This document shows, piece by piece, positions 49,542 to 56,410 of a stretch of 64,000 bases of DNA. The position numbers were made by a program, and so were the translations under genes. This stretch comes from Clostridia bacterium. Lineage in GTDB: Bacteria > Bacillota > Clostridia > Christensenellales > Borkfalkiaceae. Numbering within the stretch: the first letter of the stretch is position 1; every line of letters begins with the position of its first letter. Under the pieces are notes generated by a model. That model saw only the letters and a list, made by a program, of their open reading frames with translations, did not search any database and was not told where the DNA came from. The stretch covers positions 43,059 to 107,058 of the forward strand of contig JAIDCJ010000020.1 of assembly GCA_029055875.1 (NCBI GenBank), read 5' to 3'.

Positions 49542-49567
49542 CGGTTCAAATCCGGGTGGCGCCTCCA
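49542..49567 (+). repeat. attR
   Basis: A 26-base copy of the tRNA-Cys 3' end, identical to 36084-36109. It is the only part of a tRNA here; no cloverleaf precedes it. Confidence 0.88.
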
Positions 49568-49588
49568 CGCCGTCGCAAGGCGACTTAG

Positions 49589-49621
49589 CAAAAAGGTTAC
49601 CCATGGGGTAACCTTTTTGCT
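49589..49621 (-). terminator. Terminator of the galactopyranose mutase fusion gene
   Basis: AAAAAGGTTACCC and GGGTAACCTTTTT form a 13-bp stem, just downstream of the minus-strand stop codon. Confidence 0.88.
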
Positions 49622-49631
49622 TTATTGTTTA

Positions 49632-51317
49632 TTAGCCTTTTTTAATTTGCTCCGCAAGCTCCATTGCGCTTTTAACCGCAACGTCCATGTTCATATAACG
49701 GTAGCAGGCAAGTCTGCCGAGCAGATACAAGTTTTTCACCTTCTGTGCGTCCTCGAGATACTTCGCGTATTCGTCCAAGAACTCCTGCTTCGGAATCGGA
49801 TAATAAGGGATATCCCCGTCGCCGCACGCCTTGCTGTATTCTTTTACGATAACCGTCTTTTCCTTGGGCTCGCAGCAGAATTTCGTAAATTCCGATATAC
49901 GCGTGTAGTCTTCCGAGGTCGTATAGTTCACAACCGCCGCGGGCTGATAGGACGCGGTATCGTGTGTTTCAAACACGAAATCAAGACTGCGGTAGGGCAG
50001 CTCGCCATATTTCTTTTGGAATAGCTCGTCGATTCTGCCCGTGAAAATAACTTTTCCGCCGAATTTTTTGCCGTCTACGGTAAGCGTATCGTTCTCAATC
50101 TTGATTGATTCAAGCGCGTCCGTGTCCGTCTGAACGGTAATGTTCGGGTGATTTAGAAGATTTTCGGCAAGCTTCGTGAAGCCGTCTTGGGGCTGGTATT
50201 GGTAGGTATCGGTAAAATATCTGTCCTCGAAAGAAACGTAAACGGGAACGCGGTTCATTACCGTTTCTCCAAGCTCTTCGGGCTCGAAGCCCCATTGCTT
50301 TTTGGTATAGGTGTAGAATACCTTTTCATAGACGAACTGCGCGAAATCCCGAATCGCTTTGTCGGGATGCTGTTTGAGCTGCAAAATAGGCACTTTCTTG
50401 CCAAGCCCGATTTCGTCCGTGAGGATTTTGCGGATGCGCTTCGCTTCCTTTGCGGGATAGAGTGCTTCGAGCGAAGTGAGGTTAAAGGGCACGGGCACGT
50501 ATTTGCCGTCGATATATCCGAGTACTCTGTGCTCGTAGGGAACCCACTGCGTGTAGTTCGATAAGAATTCGTAAACCTCTTGATCGCTCGTGTGGAAGAT
50601 ATGCGGGCCGTAGAGTTGAACGGTAATGCCGTTTTCGTCTACGTAGTCGTAAACGTTTCCGCCTACCGTAGCGCGCTTTTCGAGTACGCGAACGTGGTAG
50701 CCCGCTTCCGCAAGAATGCGCGCCGCGGTCAGTCCGCTGATTCCCGCACCTACTACAAGGATTTCATTTTTATTTTTATTGAACAATTTCTCGATCCTCC
50801 CCGTTACTTTTTCATTGAATACGATAAATTTATCCCAAATAAATTCCGTCGCAAAGTTTACAAGCATCATCATGAACGTGACGAGCATACCCAGATTTTC
50901 GGGGAGCTCCGCCGCAATCGCATCGCCGCCGAATACGGAAACGGGCGTAAACATGCAATAGTAAATAATAACGAGTCCCATTGCAAGCGGTACGTTGTTC
51001 GCTGCTTTGAAGGTGAATTTGCGGTTAAACGTGAAATTCCAAAGGACGGAAAGCACCAAGCTGATGAGATACGCAGGCCACCACGGAAGCCATTTCGTCC
51101 AGTCGTACAATATGCCGAACGATACGATTTGTATCACGCCCGCCGAAATGGAAAAGGCTGTGAAAATGAGTATCTGAATAAACTGTTTCAGCCTCGGATT
51201 CTTTACCTTTTTGGGCGGAGTTTGCTCGGTTTGCGTTTGCATTTCCGAAGACGGCTGAGCTTCTATTTGCTCGGCATTTTCTTCGGGGATTTCGTTTTTC
51301 TCTTGTTCGGTTTCCAT
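49632..51317 (-). CDS. glf: GtrA-like membrane domain fused to UDP-galactopyranose mutase
   Basis: A 561-residue protein. Residues 1-40 are Glu/Gln-rich. Residues about 45-165 have four helices of the GtrA type (FIQILIFTAFSISAGVIQIVSFGIL, LVLSVLWNFTFNRKFTF). From about 185 comes a full UDP-galactopyranose mutase: EILVVGAGISGLTAARIL (FAD site), EKRATVGGNVYDY, QLYGPHIFHT, and the late LLGRLACYRYMNMDVAV. It would make UDP-galactofuranose for cell-surface glycans at the membrane. Separate GtrA and Glf proteins are the rule. The start Met 51317 lies seven bases after TATAAT (51325-51330, with TTGCAT 17 bases up) and has no ribosome binding site. Confidence 0.92.
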   Translation of the reverse strand: METEQEKNEIPEENAEQIEAQPSSEMQTQTEQTPPKKVKNPRLKQFIQILIFTAFSISAGVIQIVSFGILYDWTKWLPWWPAYLISLVLSVLWNFTFNRKFTFKAANNVPLAMGLVIIYYCMFTPVSVFGGDAIAAELPENLGMLVTFMMMLVNFATEFIWDKFIVFNEKVTGRIEKLFNKNKNEILVVGAGISGLTAARILAEAGYHVRVLEKRATVGGNVYDYVDENGITVQLYGPHIFHTSDQEVYEFLSNYTQWVPYEHRVLGYIDGKYVPVPFNLTSLEALYPAKEAKRIRKILTDEIGLGKKVPILQLKQHPDKAIRDFAQFVYEKVFYTYTKKQWGFEPEELGETVMNRVPVYVSFEDRYFTDTYQYQPQDGFTKLAENLLNHPNITVQTDTDALESIKIENDTLTVDGKKFGGKVIFTGRIDELFQKKYGELPYRSLDFVFETHDTASYQPAAVVNYTTSEDYTRISEFTKFCCEPKEKTVIVKEYSKACGDGDIPYYPIPKQEFLDEYAKYLEDAQKVKNLYLLGRLACYRYMNMDVAVKSAMELAEQIKKG

Positions 51318-51324
51318 GCGAAAT

Positions 51325-51353
51325 ATTATATCATACAATTTAGGGCAATGCAA
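51325..51353 (-). promoter_or_regulatory. Promoter of the glf fusion gene (predicted leaderless mRNA)
   Basis: On the minus strand TTGCAT (51348-51353), 17 bases, TATAAT (51325-51330), seven bases, ATG at 51317. Confidence 0.65.
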
Positions 51354-51393
51354 GTGAAGAGACTGCAATGGTCTGAATTGTGTATGAAAATAC

Positions 51394-51422
51394 TTGACAA
51401 TCAAACGGGTATTTGATAAGAT
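51394..51422 (+). promoter_or_regulatory. Promoter of tRNA-Leu
   Basis: TTGACA (51394-51399), 17 bases, TAAGAT (51417-51422), about 20 bases before the tRNA. Confidence 0.75.
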
Positions 51423-51441
51423 GAAAACAGTTTCAGAATAT

Positions 51442-51528
51442 GCCGCTGTGGTGGAACTGGCAGACGCAAGGGACTTAAAATCCCTCGGTAGAAATACCGT
51501 ACCGGTCCGAGTCCGGTCAGCGGCACCA
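51442..51528 (+). tRNA. tRNA-Leu (TAA)
   Basis: A class II tRNA with a long variable arm: acceptor GCCGCTG/CAGCGGC, anticodon stem GGGA/TCCC with loop ACTTAAAA (anticodon TAA), T-loop TCCGAGT, encoded CCA. A strong hairpin terminator follows. The AT-rich island begins shortly after it, but no repeat of its 3' end was seen in the window. Confidence 0.95.
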
Positions 51529-51567
51529 ATCCCAACCTAACTTGAACCGTTAGGTTGGGATTTTTCT
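51529..51567 (+). terminator. Terminator of tRNA-Leu
   Basis: ATCCCAACCTAAC and GTTAGGTTGGGAT form a 13-bp stem followed by a T run. Confidence 0.9.
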
Positions 51568-51627
51568 ATAAAGGGCTTGACATAAACGCGATGGCTATTA
51601 TAATCATAGTATAAAAGGGGTAAGACG

Positions 51628-51876
51628 ATGAAATTCAAAAAATTTTATCTTTGGCTACTGATTTTTACGGTAGGTCTATTTTTATTTGACATTGCTTGCC
51701 TCGCGTTAGGCGGCCTCGGACTTGTTATTGCAGGCAGTATCAACGGAAGTACTTGGTGGCTTGCATATCTTGTTGAATACAGTTTAATCGCAATCCCCGT
51801 TTTTCTTGGAATCCTTATTGCGGAGTTCTTAAGTTTAGGAATTCCTGCTTTGATATTGGGTCGAAAAAAGAACTGA
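51628..51876 (+). CDS. Small membrane protein of unknown function
   Basis: An 82-residue protein with two membrane helices (about 6-35 and 48-75) and a basic end (RKKN). AAAGGGG is upstream, and a possible TATAAT box is at about 51597. I do not recognise it. It stands alone between tRNA-Leu and the AT-rich island. Confidence 0.6.
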   Translation: MKFKKFYLWLLIFTVGLFLFDIACLALGGLGLVIAGSINGSTWWLAYLVEYSLIAIPVFLGILIAEFLSLGIPALILGRKKN

Positions 51877-51883
51877 TTTTTAT

Positions 51884-51916
51884 AATCCCGCGGCGTGAAA
51901 TTCACGCCGCGGGATT
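51884..51916 (+). terminator. Terminator
   Basis: AATCCCGCGGCGTGAA and TTCACGCCGCGGGATT are almost perfectly complementary (16 bases each), just after the small membrane protein gene. Confidence 0.85.
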
Positions 51917-52077
51917 TGTTTATTATTCCTCGATAAAAGCGGGAATTTCAATGTTCTCGCTTTTTTATATAATGAGAAATGAAATTATGCGTTAAAGGTT
52001 GAATTTGGTATTTCAAAATGTCAAGGGGAAATGCGAAAATAAATTAAAAAATTTTTAAACTAATTATTGGGCTACCA

Positions 52078-52106
52078 TTGACAAAAGTTAGCTTCTATGT
52101 TAAAAT
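52078..52106 (+). promoter_or_regulatory. Promoter of the structured RNA / RNase III / Thg1-like operon
   Basis: TTGACA (52078-52083), exactly 17 bases, TAAAAT (52101-52106). The 150 bases before it (51918-52070) hold no gene I can see. Confidence 0.8.
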
Positions 52107-52112
52107 ATCCTA

Positions 52113-52305
52113 AAGGGCATGAATGACTAAACAGTCGGACGTAAAACACGGCTATTTGTTTCTTCTTATGCAAGTAAGAAAAACAACTATCATTGGATTA
52201 CGTAACACTTTTTAATTAGTTGTGCCTGACAAGGTTACACAGGGAGTAGTGTATCCTTTGTTAGGCTATTTTTATGCCCTCCGAAATCGGAGGACTTTTT
52301 CTTTC
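52113..52305 (+). ncRNA. Highly structured RNA ahead of the RNase III gene
   Basis: The predicted transcript begins about 52113. AGGGCAT near its 5' end can pair with ATGCCCT near 52274-52280, closing the whole structure. Inside are a GACT-AAAC-AGTC hairpin (near 52125), a long stem of TTGTTTCTTCTTA with TAAGAAAAACAA (52157-52187), and a two-part stem GCCTGACAAGG/CCTTTGTTAGGC with TACAC/GTGTA above it (52224-52266). A terminator follows, CCTCCGA/TCGGAGG with TTTTT (52278-52299). It is either a stand-alone RNA or a long attenuated leader. Confidence 0.7.
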
Positions 52306-52337
52306 CTCCAAAATAAAAATACCCAAGGAGGATACAA

Positions 52338-53330
52338 ATGAACAAACACGAAATAAATAAGATTGAGGCACTCATCGGATATGAATTTGATGAGCCAATG
52401 TTATTACAACAAGCTTTTATCCGCCGCTCTTACTCCCAAGAGCACGGCGGGCAAAACAATGAGGTGTTAGAATTATTCGGTGATGTGGCACTCGGGAATG
52501 CCGTTATCAAAAAATTAGCAGACTGCTATGGCTCATTTAAGAAAAATGGAGAGTTTTCCACCCGTTATCAAGAGGGAAAACTCTCAAAGCTCAAAGAAAA
52601 ATTAGTAGAGAGTTCTATGCTTGCACATAGAATCGATACCCTCGGCTTAGCAAATTACCTAATAATGGGCAAAGGCGATATTGCTAAAAGCGTGCAGAAT
52701 GAAGAAAGCGTAAAAGAAGATTTATTTGAAGCCATCATCGGCGCTGTAGCATTGGATTGTGATTGGAATATCAACACCATTCAAGACGTGGTAGAAACAA
52801 TGTTGGACATTGAGTATTACCTTGAAAACGGTTTTAGTGACGAAAACAATTACGTTGATCTTGTTCAACAATGGTTACAAAAAGTTTATCATCAAGTTCC
52901 ACTTTATGATTTTGAAGAATATGATGAGGGATTTAAATGTTTTCTACGTTTGCCAGATATTGATGAAGAGTTTTCGGGCGAAGGATATAGCAAAAGTTTA
53001 GCAAGATTAAATGCCGCAACAGCTGCTTATGAATACTTGGAAGAAAACGATTTGCTAATAACAATGCGTGATGAGATTGGCGAACCTTGCGAAGAAAAGG
53101 CAGTAAGTCAACTTCAAGAACTTGCACAAAAAGGATATATCAATTTCCCCTACTATTCTTTTGAAGAAGATCACGACGAAGATGGTAACCCGTTATGGAC
53201 TTGTGTATGCGAAATTGACGGATTCGATAATAGCTATGAAAATACTTGTAGCTCGAAGAAGGAGGCCAAACGCGCTTCCGCCTATGAAATGTTGTTAGAC
53301 GTATTAGGCGACTATACTGACGAGGAGTAA
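52338..53330 (+). CDS. RNase III-like endoribonuclease with two dsRNA-binding domains
   Basis: A 330-residue protein. Residues 1-150 are an RNase III domain with the signature NNEVLELFGDVAL (Glu42, Glu45, Asp49 match the first acidic set) and EDLFEAIIGAVALD (Asp128, Glu131 match the second), so all catalytic acids are present. Residues about 168-237 and 257-325 look like two dsRNA-binding domains (LNAATAAYEYLEE and SSKKEAKRASAYEMLLDVLG helices). Housekeeping bacterial RNase III has one such domain and about 230 residues. This gene is unlike its usual neighbourhood and AT-rich. It has AAGGAGG upstream, follows a structured RNA, and is followed by a Thg1-like gene. Confidence 0.88.
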   Translation: MNKHEINKIEALIGYEFDEPMLLQQAFIRRSYSQEHGGQNNEVLELFGDVALGNAVIKKLADCYGSFKKNGEFSTRYQEGKLSKLKEKLVESSMLAHRIDTLGLANYLIMGKGDIAKSVQNEESVKEDLFEAIIGAVALDCDWNINTIQDVVETMLDIEYYLENGFSDENNYVDLVQQWLQKVYHQVPLYDFEEYDEGFKCFLRLPDIDEEFSGEGYSKSLARLNAATAAYEYLEENDLLITMRDEIGEPCEEKAVSQLQELAQKGYINFPYYSFEEDHDEDGNPLWTCVCEIDGFDNSYENTCSSKKEAKRASAYEMLLDVLGDYTDEE

Positions 53331-53334
53331 TGCA

Positions 53335-54012
53335 ATGAGTAAACAAAAGAAAATAACGCAGGTTGATTATTTAAAAGCAGTTGAACCCTTTGAATTTTTT
53401 ATTCGTGAAACGGACCTCAGAGTAAAAACAGATGAATATATTATTCTCCACTTTGATGGCGTTGGAATGACAAAAAAATATTTAAGCCACATGAATCGAA
53501 GCGATAAAAAAATTTTCTCTGAATGTTTATTAAAAACAGCCCAAGTGCTTTGCTCTTACTTTAAAAGCACACGCCTTGCATATGCTTGCAATGATGAGAT
53601 TTCATTGCTTTTGGCGGGACAAGACATAATTGACAATTATCATAATCGCATACAGAAGCTAGTTTCTATTGCGGCAGCAAAAGCATCAACTGAATTGCTA
53701 CAACACTTGCAGCGCAACGAGAAAATAGCAATATTAAAAGAATTACAAGACAATTGCTTATTCGCCGTTAAATGTTACAACTTGCCTCAAAACTTAGTTA
53801 ACAATTATTTTAGAGCTAGACTTCTTTCTTGCAAAAAAACAATATATGATCACCGTGAAAAGTTTGAAGATAAGGAGCCTTGGGAGCAATTTGGATATTT
53901 GATCACTTATCATGCGCCAAATTGGCAAAGTGAAAATGTTGATTTTTCAGAACTGAAGTTGGTTAAAAAACCACAAGATGAATATTATTCTATAAAAAAA
54001 GATAAACAGTAA
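53335..54012 (+). CDS. Thg1-like (tRNA-His guanylyltransferase family) 3'-5' nucleotide polymerase
   Basis: A 225-residue protein that resembles Thg1/TLP enzymes, which add nucleotides to RNA 5' ends. The family's first metal-binding segment is seen as IILHFDGVGMTKKY (Asp41) and the second as LAYACNDEISLLL (Asp87, Glu88, corresponding to SDE in Thg1). The middle QKLVSIAAAKASTELL and FAVKCYNLPQNLVNNYFRARLLSC parallel the SKLVSxxxS and Asn-Asn helices of the family. It starts four bases after the RNase III stop, so the two are one operon. Sequence divergence is large, so the activity is inference. Confidence 0.75.
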   Translation: MSKQKKITQVDYLKAVEPFEFFIRETDLRVKTDEYIILHFDGVGMTKKYLSHMNRSDKKIFSECLLKTAQVLCSYFKSTRLAYACNDEISLLLAGQDIIDNYHNRIQKLVSIAAAKASTELLQHLQRNEKIAILKELQDNCLFAVKCYNLPQNLVNNYFRARLLSCKKTIYDHREKFEDKEPWEQFGYLITYHAPNWQSENVDFSELKLVKKPQDEYYSIKKDKQ

Positions 54013-54018
54013 AATTAT

Positions 54019-54050
54019 GCCGCCGACGGATTATCCGTCGGCGGCTTTTG
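54019..54050. terminator. Bidirectional terminator
   Basis: GCCGCCGACGGA (54019-54030) and TCCGTCGGCGGC (54034-54045) form a 12-bp stem between the Thg1-like gene and the opposing HTH gene, followed by TTTTG. Confidence 0.88.
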
Positions 54051-54056
54051 CTTTCT

Positions 54057-54824
54057 TCATTCGGGTAATTTCTTGCTTGTATACGCTTTATAGAATTTCT
54101 TTAATCTTTTATTTCTCCACTTAGTAATATAGGGATAGAATCTTTGCTTTATAAATTCTTCCACACTTACATTCAAACGCTTTGCTATCTTTTCAGCCGT
54201 AGCATATATGCTTGTATAAAATTTGTCCGATTCGTGCAAATGTGCTTCTCGTCTGCGCTGTATTTCCCTCATTAGCCGCAAATATACTGCTCCAATGATA
54301 AGCGGCTGATCGCCGTAGTAATCTGTGAAATAATTTTTTTCTTCTCCGCTTGCATTCTCCAAATACTCCGAAACCTCATCTTCCATTTTGTCGATATCAA
54401 ATAGATAGAATTGCAATATAGATCGACAGAGTCCCCCAACGCTGCAATACCAATGCAAAAGTGGTAATAACTCGCAATATAGTCCTCGCAACACAAACTC
54501 AAACTCCACATCAAGGAAGTACGGCATTTCTCCCTTTTCTAAGAATCTATTCCAATAGCGCCATACAATTTCTGTGCGCGTACCCGTCTCAAAAATGTAG
54601 TGATCCATCGAACGATTTGCCTTCTTTAGTGCAGTGGACATGTAGCCCTGTGTAAATCCAAGACTACTCGTAGCTTCAGCCTGCGTATCTCTCTTATCAA
54701 TGGCTGCGAGAATCTTTCTATCCTGAAGCGGAATTTTATTGTATACAATATCCTTATCAAACCGCTCGTTTACCCAATCGCTCAAAGGTTCACTTTTATC
54801 AATGCGTTTATTATAACATAGCAA
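54057..54824 (-). CDS. HTH protein related to the mobile-element HTH protein
   Basis: A protein of up to 255 residues with an early helix-turn-helix (DRKILAAIDKRDTQAEATSSLGFTQGYMSTALKKANRSM, about residues 33-70). A helical middle follows, and a C-terminus, AEKIAKRLNVSVEEFIKQRFYP, resembles the end of the 38800-39957 protein. The start is uncertain. TTG 54824 opens the frame, but an extended -10 box (TGTTATAAT) covers codons 3-5, and six bases further an in-frame ATT at 54803 sits where leaderless starts lie in other genes here. It faces the RNase III/Thg1 operon and is divergent from the pPIWI-RE operon. Confidence 0.6.
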   Translation of the reverse strand: MLCYNKRIDKSEPLSDWVNERFDKDIVYNKIPLQDRKILAAIDKRDTQAEATSSLGFTQGYMSTALKKANRSMDHYIFETGTRTEIVWRYWNRFLEKGEMPYFLDVEFEFVLRGLYCELLPLLHWYCSVGGLCRSILQFYLFDIDKMEDEVSEYLENASGEEKNYFTDYYGDQPLIIGAVYLRLMREIQRRREAHLHESDKFYTSIYATAEKIAKRLNVSVEEFIKQRFYPYITKWRNKRLKKFYKAYTSKKLPE

Positions 54825-55080
54825 ACAAGACAGATATAGTCATAATCGCTAATTTTTCAAGGAATTTTCTTAATTTATATCCGCTCGAAACCTATGACAA
54901 AAGTGGGACATTTTTTCAATGCCTAAGCAGGATAAGGGAGGTGCGACAAGGCGCACTTTCGAAGACGCTCGCTTCGCTCGCTCGGAACAAGCGGTAAACC
55001 CGCTTTTTGTGAAGATGGATTGAGAAAATCTTTGTTGCTCACATCTTAGCTTTATGCCTTAAAGTCAAATTATTTTTTAA
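54825..55080. other. Intergenic region with small hairpins
   Basis: There is no convincing gene. It holds GTGCG/CGCAC (near 54942-54957), a CGCTCGCTTCGCTCGCTCGG stretch (54966-54986) and AAGCGG/CCGCTT followed by TTTT (near 54990-55008), which looks like a terminator. A small RNA is possible, but I see no matching promoter. Confidence 0.35.
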
Positions 55081-55086
55081 AAATAC

Positions 55087-55115
55087 TTGACAAAGGATTA
55101 TTTATATGTTAATAT
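55087..55115 (+). promoter_or_regulatory. Promoter of the pPIWI-RE operon
   Basis: TTGACA (55087-55092), 17 bases, TAATAT (55110-55115). The layout is the same as the promoter at 52078-52106. Confidence 0.75.
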
Positions 55116-55121
55116 GCGACT

Positions 55122-55280
55122 GTCCTAGAAAGAACACAATATGTAGTATAAGTAATCTTGCAGACGACCATTTGGCGGAATAAATTACTGCAGCTTACTT
55201 TAGATGCGATTAGCGCTTTGAATTATCAAAGATAAACAATAATCCGTCCTTCAGTGTTTTGAAGGACGGATTTTTTTAAG
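55122..55280 (+). ncRNA. Structured leader RNA ahead of the pPIWI-RE operon
   Basis: A predicted transcript of about 155 nt. It contains a GTAAT/ATTAC pairing (near 55152 and 55185), a CTTTG/CAAAG hairpin (55216-55231), and ends in a strong terminator, CCGTCCTTCA/TGAAGGACGG followed by TTTTTTT (55244-55277). GTCCT at the 5' end can also pair with AGGAC of the terminator. The first gene starts 15 bases later with AAGGGGG, so transcription must read through. Confidence 0.55.
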
Positions 55281-55291
55281 GGGGAAAATAG

Positions 55292-56410
55292 ATGGAACAG
55301 GATACTATGTTTGAAAAAATGTTTGCACATATTGCTTTCGGGCTTAAAGAAAAACTTTCAAACGATGATCCCGAGCAGTATCGAACGGGATTATTACTTC
55401 GCCAGGGAATAAATATGTTTTGCGCTTTGGCATTACAATATGCTGCAACAGAGGGTGAAGACCTCGAAAAATATTTAACCGCCTTAAATGAAGCGGAAAT
55501 GATTCGCAATAAGTTTACTGCACCCGTGAAAACATGGTTTCAAGGATGGAATGAGATTGCTTTGGAAAAATTGCAAAAAGAACCGTTTTGGGAAATGGGA
55601 CAGTTAATTTATTTAAAGCAAGATGAAACAAGTTACGAACTTTCCGATGAATGTTTGGATTATCTTGAAGTGACGGAAAGTGATTTATCGGCGATTGATG
55701 AGCACAAAGTATATAATTCGATGAAAGATTTGTCGCAGGAAAAATATGTGGCTGTTCGTCAATTCTTAATTGAAAATCCTTTGCTAACGATTAGAAAGCG
55801 GAATAGTTTCTTAATAAAATACAACACGGATTTGGCTATTCAGACTATTTTAAATGAAGCATATGAAAGCGTGCCGGAAGAAATGTATAAATGCCCCAAT
55901 TGCGGGTGGACTTTATCGTTTAAGGGGATTCAACCGAAATGCTGTCATTCGGATTGTGCGGATGGGGTGAAATTAAATAAAACAAATTTAGAAATTGTGG
56001 GTGAAGAATTCGCCTTGAGACTCAAACAAGGAGTTGCAAGATACATAAGCTATCCCGGTAAATTAGAATTTGAAATACACGATTTTTGCAAACAGTTTAA
56101 TTTAAACAGTGAATTATGGCCTGAATTAGACCGATACGATATTAAGATAGTATTCTCTAACGGAACCTGTTGGGGAATTGATGCTAAAACTTTCGCAAGC
56201 CCTTATAGTCTGAGTAAGGCAATAAAGAATGACAATAAATTTTACAGTGCAAATATAGACAAAGGGTTTTACGTTATCTCAGATAATATTATAAAGAAAA
56301 ATGTTGCATATCTAAAAATTTGCAATAGCGCAATCAGGAATAGCAATTTTAGTTGCATTTCTATGAGTATACTGAAAAAGCTGATAAAGGCGGAGCTAAA
56401 AAATGGCTAA
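55292..56410 (+). CDS. Zinc-finger REase-fold protein associated with pPIWI-RE
   Basis: A 372-residue protein. Residues about 1-190 are helical. A four-Cys zinc site follows (CPNCGW near 201 and CCHSDC near 217). The C-terminal domain has the PD-(D/E)xK pattern: LDRYDIKIVF, then GTCWGIDAKTF (about 290-301), with Asp and Asp-Ala-Lys. This matches the restriction-endonuclease-like protein described beside pPIWI-RE genes and would cut or bind DNA. It overlaps the helicase gene by eight bases. Confidence 0.78.
   Translation: MEQDTMFEKMFAHIAFGLKEKLSNDDPEQYRTGLLLRQGINMFCALALQYAATEGEDLEKYLTALNEAEMIRNKFTAPVKTWFQGWNEIALEKLQKEPFWEMGQLIYLKQDETSYELSDECLDYLEVTESDLSAIDEHKVYNSMKDLSQEKYVAVRQFLIENPLLTIRKRNSFLIKYNTDLAIQTILNEAYESVPEEMYKCPNCGWTLSFKGIQPKCCHSDCADGVKLNKTNLEIVGEEFALRLKQGVARYISYPGKLEFEIHDFCKQFNLNSELWPELDRYDIKIVFSNGTCWGIDAKTFASPYSLSKAIKNDNKFYSANIDKGFYVISDNIIKKNVAYLKICNSAIRNSNFSCISMSILKKLIKAELKNG

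Larger units (their letters stand above)
36084..49567. mobile_element. Integrative mobilizable element in tRNA-Cys (13.5 kb)
   Basis: It is bounded by identical 26-bp repeats (36084-36109 and 49542-49567) that copy the 3' end of tRNA-Cys. It carries a tyrosine integrase next to attL, arm-type repeats inside both ends, a MobV relaxase with a matching oriT hairpin, and cargo: an HTH protein, a LytTR two-component system, a lipoprotein, a GH3 enzyme, TetR, an acyltransferase and a GltS-like carrier. No conjugative channel genes are present, so transfer would need a helper. Confidence 0.88.

Noticed and set aside
36084..49567. Prophage
   Set aside because: An integrase is present but there are no capsid, tail, terminase or lysis genes; the MobV relaxase and oriT point to a mobilizable element.
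49334..49591. Short open frame at attR
   Set aside because: It reads through the tRNA fragment and the terminator; not a gene.
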